This document shows positions 1 through 5,800 of a DNA stretch of 10,617 bases, piece by piece. Location: positions 1-10,617 of the forward strand of contig CAKUBI010000044.1 of the NCBI GenBank assembly GCA_934636865.1, written 5' to 3'. This stretch comes from an uncultured Oscillospiraceae bacterium. GTDB taxonomy: Bacteria > Bacillota > Clostridia > Oscillospirales > Oscillospiraceae. Each line of letters starts with the position of its first letter. Position 1 is the stretch's first letter. A model generated the notes under the pieces. It worked only from the letters and a program-made list of their open reading frames with translations, was not told the DNA's origin and searched no databases. The translations under genes were made by a program, and so were the position numbers.

Positions 1-599
1 TCTGGAACGGGGTATAGGAACGCGGGAAGTATTTGCGGAGCTTTTCACCGGAAAGGGTGATGTCGTTTTTCTCCGGCTTCTTCTGCTCCATCATGATGTC
101 CAGCATGGAATCGTCGTTGAGTTTTCCCTCGCGGGAGAGCATCTTCATCCGCTGCGCCTGTGAGAGCGAGGGGGTAGCCTGTTCGCTGTCGATGGTTTCC
201 AGAAGCAGCCCCTGCTCCTTGGGGGTCAGCGTTGCGATCTGGTAGGCAGGACTGAGGGCAATTTTCTTCTCGTCCACCATCTGCTGAAGCTCCGGGACTA
301 ACTGCGTCAGGGCGATGTAGTTGCGAATGGTATCTCCGCTTACACCGGCTTTCTGTCCGACTTCATCATCGCTGCGGAACTTCGCCGAAATTTTCGGCGA
401 AGTCAGATCCGTCCGTGCGCCCTAACGCTTGATGGCCTCCGTCTTCATCTTGTAGGCTTTGGCGCGCTCGGATGGAAGAATATTCTCGCGCTGGAGGTTG
501 CTATCCACCATGATGATGGTGGCAGCATCCCGGTCGATGTTGCGGACAATGACGGGCATGGTAGTTAGTCCCGCCAGCTCACAGGCGTGTTTGCGGCGG
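1..599 (-). pseudogene. ParB/Spo0J-like partition protein, 5'-truncated and interrupted by an amber codon
   Basis: Read from 599 down to the left edge, one frame encodes a ParB-like protein of the type carried by Clostridia conjugative elements. Visible segments are RRKHACELAG, MPVIVRNIDRDAATIIMVDS and NLQRENILPSERAKAYKMK (the ParB core with its Arg-rich nucleotide-binding-like motif), then an HTH-like stretch around GQKAGVSGDTIRNYIALTQL, and a C-terminal part containing PSLSQAQRMKMLS and KYFPRSYTPFQ. ParB-family proteins bind parS-like DNA and aid segregation or act as regulators. Two defects are seen. The 5' end is missing: homology stops at about 598, where galE begins. A TAG at 422-424 replaces the Gln expected in the AIKRQGAR context (CAG to TAG). 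The frame on both sides is otherwise open. About 15 C-terminal residues probably lie beyond the left edge. It is probably non-functional. The family assignment rests on my recall of homologues. Confidence 0.82.
379..403. repeat. 25-bp palindrome inside the ParB-like gene
   Basis: Arms of 12 bp (379-390 and 392-403; ACTTCGCCGAAA and its exact complement) flank a single central base at 391. It lies within coding sequence and encodes TSPKISAKF, just after the amber codon in reading order. It could be a protein-binding site, or chance arising from codon choice around Ser-Pro-Lys and Ala-Lys. No T-tract follows on either strand, so a terminator is unlikely. Confidence 0.6.
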
Positions 600-1369
600 G
601 GCTGAAGGCGGTCGGCGAGTTGGTGCAGAAGCCGGTCGCGTACTACCGCAACAACCTCGATACGACGCTGACGCTGCTCGAGTTCATGAAAGAGCACGGC
701 GTGCATCGCCTGATCTTTAGCTCCTCGACGACGGTTTACGGCACGAGCGAGGATGTGCCCTTCAAGGAGGACGCATCCACCGGCAACTGCACCAACCCCT
801 ACGGCTGGACGAAGTACATGATCGAGCAGATCCTGCGCGACGCTGCGAAGGCGGACGATGAACTGTCAATCGTGCTGCTGCGCTACTTTAACCCCATCGG
901 CGCGCACGAGAGCGGCCTCATCGGCGAAGCCCCGAACGGCATTCCCAACAACCTCATGCCCTATATCATGCAGGTCGCGGCGGGCATCCTGCCGCAGCTG
1001 TCCGTCTTTGGCGACGACTACCCGACACCGGACGGCACCGGCGTGCGCGACTATATCCACGTTGTCGATCTCGCCAAGGGTCATGTCGCGGCGCTGCACT
1101 ACGCGTTGCAGCACAAGGGAATCGAGGCGGTGAACCTTGGTACCGGCAGAGGCTGCAGCGTGCTGGACATCGTCCGCGCGTTTGAACGCGTGAACGGCGT
1201 CAAGATCCCGTACCGGATCGCGCCGCGCCGTCCCGGCAATCTTGCCACCTGCTATGCGGCGACGGAGAAGGCGAAGGAGCTCCTCGGCTGGCAGGCTGAG
1301 AAGGACATCGACGATATGTGCCGCGACGCATGGAGATGGCAGAGAAACTGCACGAAGGAAGAGAAGTAA
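587..1369 (+). pseudogene. galE: UDP-glucose 4-epimerase (GalE), N-terminally truncated
   Basis: GalE interconverts UDP-glucose and UDP-galactose (Leloir pathway and sugar-nucleotide supply) in the cytoplasm. The frame carries GLKAVGELVQKPVAYYRNNLD, the SSSTTVYG segment with the catalytic Ser/Thr, NPYGWTKYMIEQILRD with the YxxxK catalytic pair, LLRYFNPIGAHESG, IPNNLMPYIMQVA and DGTGVRDYIHVVDLAKGHVAA, and it ends normally at AWRWQ. GalE is usually about 335-340 residues. Here about 80 N-terminal residues are missing, including the GxxGxxG NAD-binding loop of the Rossmann fold, so the product cannot be an active epimerase. Homology begins at about 596, directly at the ParB-like fragment. The GTG at 587 lies in the ParB-derived part, has no visible ribosome binding site, and is only the formal start of the open frame. 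A terminator follows at 1441. Confidence 0.9.
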
Positions 1370-1440
1370 AAGCCGCTCTGCGTGCTGCCGATGCCCACCG
1401 AGGGGATATCATCCGCGCCCGCTTTGCCATCTAAATAAGA

Positions 1441-1470
1441 AAAAGCCCAGCGTTCGCCGGGCTTTTCTAC
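1441..1470 (+). terminator. Rho-independent terminator downstream of galE
   Basis: AAAAGCCC (1441-1448) pairs with GGGCTTTT (1459-1466). The loop region is AGCGTTCGCC and partly pairs further. The run of T closing the right arm gives a compact terminator, and the A-run on the left means it could work in either direction. It lies about 70 bases past the galE stop. Nothing recognisable lies between the stop and this hairpin. Confidence 0.8.
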
Positions 1471-1476
1471 AGCCTG

Positions 1477-1507
1477 AGCTGACACAGGAGTTTTACCGGT
1501 GTCAGCT
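1477..1507. repeat. 9-bp inverted repeat between galE terminator and regulator promoter
   Basis: AGCTGACAC (1477-1485) is exactly complementary to GTGTCAGCT (1499-1507) across a 13-base loop. It begins 10 bases after the galE terminator hairpin and is followed by TCTCTCTTTTA. It may be a second weak terminator or an operator for the regulator downstream. The spacing suits a stem-loop better than a dimer-binding site. Confidence 0.5.
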
Positions 1508-1583
1508 TCTCTCTTTTACGGCGAGACGCATCGACTGACCGGCAGGATTTCTTCCATATTACAATTATTTGCTAATTATACTG

Positions 1584-1612
1584 TTGTGAAGACGATCCAA
1601 ATGCTGTACAAT
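1584..1612 (+). promoter_or_regulatory. Sigma-A-type promoter of the ArsR-like regulator gene
   Basis: TTGTGA (1584-1589) and TACAAT (1607-1612) are separated by exactly 17 bases, in an AT-rich stretch that contrasts with the GC-rich galE part. Transcription would start near 1620, about 25 bases before the ATG, and GGAGG (1634-1638) is the ribosome binding site. A small AATTA/TAATT inverted repeat (1563-1567 and 1573-1577) just upstream of the -35 box could be an autoregulatory operator, but it is short. Confidence 0.65.
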
Positions 1613-1644
1613 ACAGGTGTAAATATTGCCTTTGGAGGAAGTAT

Positions 1645-2715
1645 ATGCAGATCGTTTATGAGCAGCAGAATTTTAAGGTGGAAGCCGTGGCAGTGCTGGA
1701 ACGATACTTTTCCCCAACACAGGACGGTGAGTGCGTCACTGCGGAAAGCGAAGCAAAGCGCATCTGCCAAACCTACTCCATTCCGGAGCAGGAGCTTTTG
1801 CCAAAGGTTAATTTCCTCGCTGAAACTGAAGAATTCCTGATAGAGCACTTTAAAGACGATCTGGAAACGATGCGCTTTCTCTTCACGCCGTTAAGCTGCG
1901 GAAAGTGTCTTGCATGGGCGTTGGCATGGAATTACATCAGTGACAGCGGCGATATATACCCGTATGCGGCACATACAGAGACGCAGATTTTCAATGATGT
2001 TGCCTGCCTGGCCGCGCAATATCAGGATATCGTTTCGAACCCCGCCGACCTTCCGGACACGCTCGAAGGACTGATCGTTTATCTGAATCAGAACTGCACA
2101 GATCTCAGCGATAAGTGGAGCTATACGACACTCTCGACCCGGCTGGATGCGTATCAGCGTATGACTTATGAGATCGTCAAAAGAGCGGCAGACCTGCTGT
2201 CATCCAGATGTCAGGATCCGGAAGCGGCAGTTCAGATTCAGGACTGCATGGAGTTGACCAAAGAGCGCGCGCCTCAGCTGTTGGGACTCATCTCCCCAAA
2301 GCAGGAGGCGCTTTGGCGCATTACCTTCCTTCCGAGCACGATGGCATTCAATTCGATTCGTTTCTTCACAAGCGAATCCGAGATCATGGTGGTGGTCGGA
2401 AGCCTTTACTGGACGATCCTGCACCTGACGGAAAAGTATTCCGCCTCAGATGAACAGCTGCTTCAGTATTTCAAGACGCTGGGCGACAAAAGCCGTCTTG
2501 ATATTGTTCGCCTTCTAAAGGATCGAACCTACAGCGGTCAGGAGCTGTCAAAAGAGCTTGGGATATCGCAAGGAACGGTGTCCCACCATCTGAATATCCT
2601 CATCAGGGATGAACTGATCTCCATTCTCAAGGATGGAAATCGGATTCGATGCACATTGAATACCGGCACAGTGGAGCACATGATCAATTCCATTCGTCAG
2701 CTGCTTTTGACATAG
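1645..2715 (+). CDS. ArsR-type winged-helix transcriptional regulator with long N-terminal domain
   Basis: A 356-residue cytoplasmic DNA-binding protein. Residues about 268-356 form an ArsR-like winged helix: YFKTLGDKSRLDIVRLLKD opens the domain, and the recognition helix lies in SQGTVSHHLNILIRDELI (about 308-325), followed by a wing (ISILKDGNRIRCTL). The first ~265 residues are a mainly helical region I do not recognise; ArsR proteins are usually about 100-120 residues, so this part is probably a ligand- or partner-sensing domain. The classical ELCVC metal-binding motif of ArsR/SmtB sensors is absent (the site reads GQELSKELGIS), so metal sensing is not supported. The start is firm: GGAGG ends 6 bases before the ATG, with a good promoter upstream. 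It is monocistronic and convergent with the protease gene. Its target is unknown; autoregulation is possible. Confidence 0.88.
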   Translation: MQIVYEQQNFKVEAVAVLERYFSPTQDGECVTAESEAKRICQTYSIPEQELLPKVNFLAETEEFLIEHFKDDLETMRFLFTPLSCGKCLAWALAWNYISDSGDIYPYAAHTETQIFNDVACLAAQYQDIVSNPADLPDTLEGLIVYLNQNCTDLSDKWSYTTLSTRLDAYQRMTYEIVKRAADLLSSRCQDPEAAVQIQDCMELTKERAPQLLGLISPKQEALWRITFLPSTMAFNSIRFFTSESEIMVVVGSLYWTILHLTEKYSASDEQLLQYFKTLGDKSRLDIVRLLKDRTYSGQELSKELGISQGTVSHHLNILIRDELISILKDGNRIRCTLNTGTVEHMINSIRQLLLT

Positions 2716-2731
2716 TCGGCTTTCCACAACT

Positions 2732-2777
2732 AAAAGGAGGACACCGGACGGTTACAACCGTCCGGTGTCCTCCTTTT
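2732..2777. terminator. Bidirectional terminator between convergent genes
   Basis: A perfect stem of at least 20 bp runs from 2732-2752 (starting AAAAGGAGGACACCGG) to 2757-2777 (ending CCTCCTTTT), with a tiny loop around TTACAA. The A-run and T-run at the two ends make it symmetrical, so it can stop the regulator transcript (ending at 2715) on the plus strand and the protease transcript (ending at 2834) on the minus strand. Confidence 0.9.
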
Positions 2778-2833
2778 ATCGTTTTAGGAAAATTGCTGAG
2801 TTTCAGTGCAGTCCGGGATAGACATCCCGGGCG

Positions 2834-5800
2834 TTACTTCATCGCGCGGTACAGGAAAGTGACGATCTGCCCACGAGTGCAGTTGTCTTCGGGGCTGAAG
2901 GTCGTGGCGGACGTACCGGTAGTAACGCCCTTTTCAACCGCCCAGAGCACCGCGTCGGCATAGTAGGCGCCCGCCGCCACATCGGCAAAGGGATTCGCCG
3001 TGCCGGCCGCAGGAGACTTCTGGCTGCGCCAGAGGAAGGTCACGATCTGAGCGCGCGAGCAGGTCGCGTCAGGGCTGAACGTGGTCGCGCTGGTGCCCTT
3101 GGTGATCCCGTTCTCGACGGCCCACAGCACCGCGTCGCAGTAGTAGCTGCCGGGCTTCACGTCGGTGAACGTCATGCCCTCAGACTTCGGCGCGGGAGAG
3201 CCTGCGGCGCGCCACAGGAACGTAACGGCCTGCGCGCGGGTGCAGCTTGCATAGGGGGCAAAGTGCGTCGCGTCAACGCCGGTCGTCACGCCGTTGGCGA
3301 CTGCCCATTCGACCGCATCATAGAAGAAGTCGTTCTTGCCGACATCGGCAAATCTGCTTTCCGGAGTGGTGGGCGTTGCGGGAGTTGCGGGCTTCTGGCT
3401 GCCGGTTCCCGGCTGCGGGACAACAGGCTGGCTGATGTTGACAACGAGGGTCTCCCGGACGGCCGCTGCTGCATCGTTCAGTTCCTTCTGCTCGATGACA
3501 AAGGAAGAGCCGTTCGCATTCTTACCGTCAAGTCTGGTAAAGGTCAGCGTTGCGGCCGCGCTATTGGCCGCCACACCGCTCAGGTCCACATAGCCGAACA
3601 GCACCTTGCCGTTTTCGTTCTTGTAAGAGGAATACTGCGCGTTGGCGCTCACGCTGCTCAGATGCCAGACGGAAGGATCGTAGCTCACGCTCATCAGACC
3701 GTTGGTCGTCGGTGCATTCTTTGCCGCCTTCAGGTGCAGCGTCGCGGCGGCGCCGTCCGCCGAGACCTCCAGTTCGGAAGCCGGCACACTCTCTGCGCTC
3801 GCGGTGGGGCGCGTCTGCGCTGCCGTTTCACCCGACACCGCATTCAGGCCGCCGAAGGGGAGGGCCTGAGTCATATTGCTGCCGGAGAGCATCTCATCCG
3901 TCACGCTCTGTGCCTGCACCGTGTGGGAGCCGGTGGGAAGCGCTTCCGCAGCGGCAGCTAGCGCACCCTGCGCCTCGTCATGAGAGCGGATGGAGAGGAT
4001 CGTAGCGGGAGCAACGCCCTCGCCGAAGCTCGCCAGCTTCTCCGCCGTCCAGAAGTTCTTCTCGGCGTCGTAGATCAGGCGGTAGAGGTCGTTTGCCTTG
4101 CCGGTATAGTAGGACAGATACAGCGCGAGCTGCCCGTTCACCGTGGTGGGAACCATCGAGCAGAGCGGCGTGCCCTCGTTGTTGCCCATGAAGTACAGCT
4201 TGAAGGCGCTGGTCAGATTCGACTTGGCGATCTCGTACTTGGCATACTTGTAGCCCTCTGCATCCTGATAGATCTGGAAGGTCCAGAGGTTGCCTCTGTT
4301 GTCGAGGAAGAGGTCGAGCTCGGCGTCCGTTTCATTCGTGCCGTCGCCGTCGAGGTCGATCTTCGTTTGACCAAGGGAGGTCATGGCCGTGTAGTTGTTG
4401 GCGCCGTTTCCGTAGAGGAAGAAGTCCATCAACATCATGAAGCCATTGCTGGAAACACTGTCGAGCGCGGCCGGCTGCAGGATCAGGAAGCTGTAGATGC
4501 TTGTGACAACAGGCATATCCGTCGTTGTGAAGAGGCTGCTGTACTCAAGGTCGTAGAGCGGCAGGTTGAACTGTCCGCCAAACACTGCGGGATAGTCCGC
4601 AAGCACCTCGCCGGTCGTCATATCGACCTGATGGATCGCCTTGTCGCCGCCGTCGACCACGATGGCATTGTTCCGAACCGGATCGTAGGCGGTGGAGGTC
4701 AGCCCATCGGTCTGAATGACGGCACCCGGCGTCCAAGTCGTGTCGTTTTCCATATCCCAGGTGTAGAACTGAGAAACACCGGTGCTGTCCGTCAGTGCGC
4801 CGGTCAGCGTCACCTTCAGCACTTCAACGGAGACCTCGCAGCTGGCGCTCTTTTCCGGATCCTTCACAGAGGTCGCCGTGATGACGGCAACACCCTCGTT
4901 GATACCGGTGACAAGACCGTTCTCATCCACCGTGGCAACATCCTCGCGGTCGCTGCTCCAGGTCACGGTGTCAGGCTGCACGCCGAACGGAGTGACCTCC
5001 GCGCTCAGCGCTGCGCTGCCGCCCTTGAAGAGGTGCAGGGAGCTGGCGCTCAGCGTAACGCCAACCGGCGCGTTCAGCTCGCTCTGGTTGAGGTTGATCT
5101 TGTAGGTGCTGCAATTGTTGGCGTAGTCGTACACCTGCAGCAGCAGATGCTCGGCGGCTGCATCTGCGGGAATTGCAAGGGAAGCGGTCGTCTCTTCGCC
5201 GCGCGCAGCGCCTTCGGGCGAGCCGCCCGCCTTGGCGAGGATCTTGCCGCTGTCATAATCATAGAGGATGGCGGCAGCCACATAGCGGTTATCCGCGGCG
5301 GTGACAGTCAGGCTGGACTCGCCGTTCGTCAGGTCGTTGACCATGGAAACATTGTGCAGCTCGGGGGCGGTCTTGTCGATGTACATGGTGTAGACCTGGC
5401 TTGCACCGTCGCCCATCGCGTCCCAATCTGTGATCATCGTGTCGCCGTCATACGTCACATAGTATTCCGGCGCCAGCGTCAGCTGAACGGTCAGACGATC
5501 GCCCTCGGCGGCGGTCTTCGGCTCGCAGTTGACAGAGAGACTGCTCTGCGCGTTCGACCATGCGCGCTGGGACGAGTGATAGTAAGCGCCGATCATCGGA
5601 GACTGCGTCTCTTTATCGAGATACACCGTGCCATCGCTGCCGGTGACGGTAACTCTGGCATTGGCGGCGTTGCGGATCAGGGAGAAGTAGAAATCAGAGA
5701 TGGTGGCCGTTTCCGGGTTGATGGAATAGCGGTCCTCATCGCAGAAGTTTTCGTCCACATACAGGTTTGCGCCGAACGCATAGGACTCCTTCATGCCCTT

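Noticed and set aside
33..245. Plus-strand frame of 70 codons at the left edge
   Set aside because: It is Ser-rich antisense of the ParB-like gene, with no ribosome binding site.
422..706. Minus-strand frame as a 94-residue protein from ATG at 706
   Set aside because: Its first third is antisense galE; only the part below about 599 is real ParB homology, so it is not a gene with that start.
2811..2832. CCGGGA/TCCCGG inverted repeat just after the protease stop codon
   Set aside because: A 6-bp stem without a T-tract; the strong hairpin at 2732-2777 is the better terminator.
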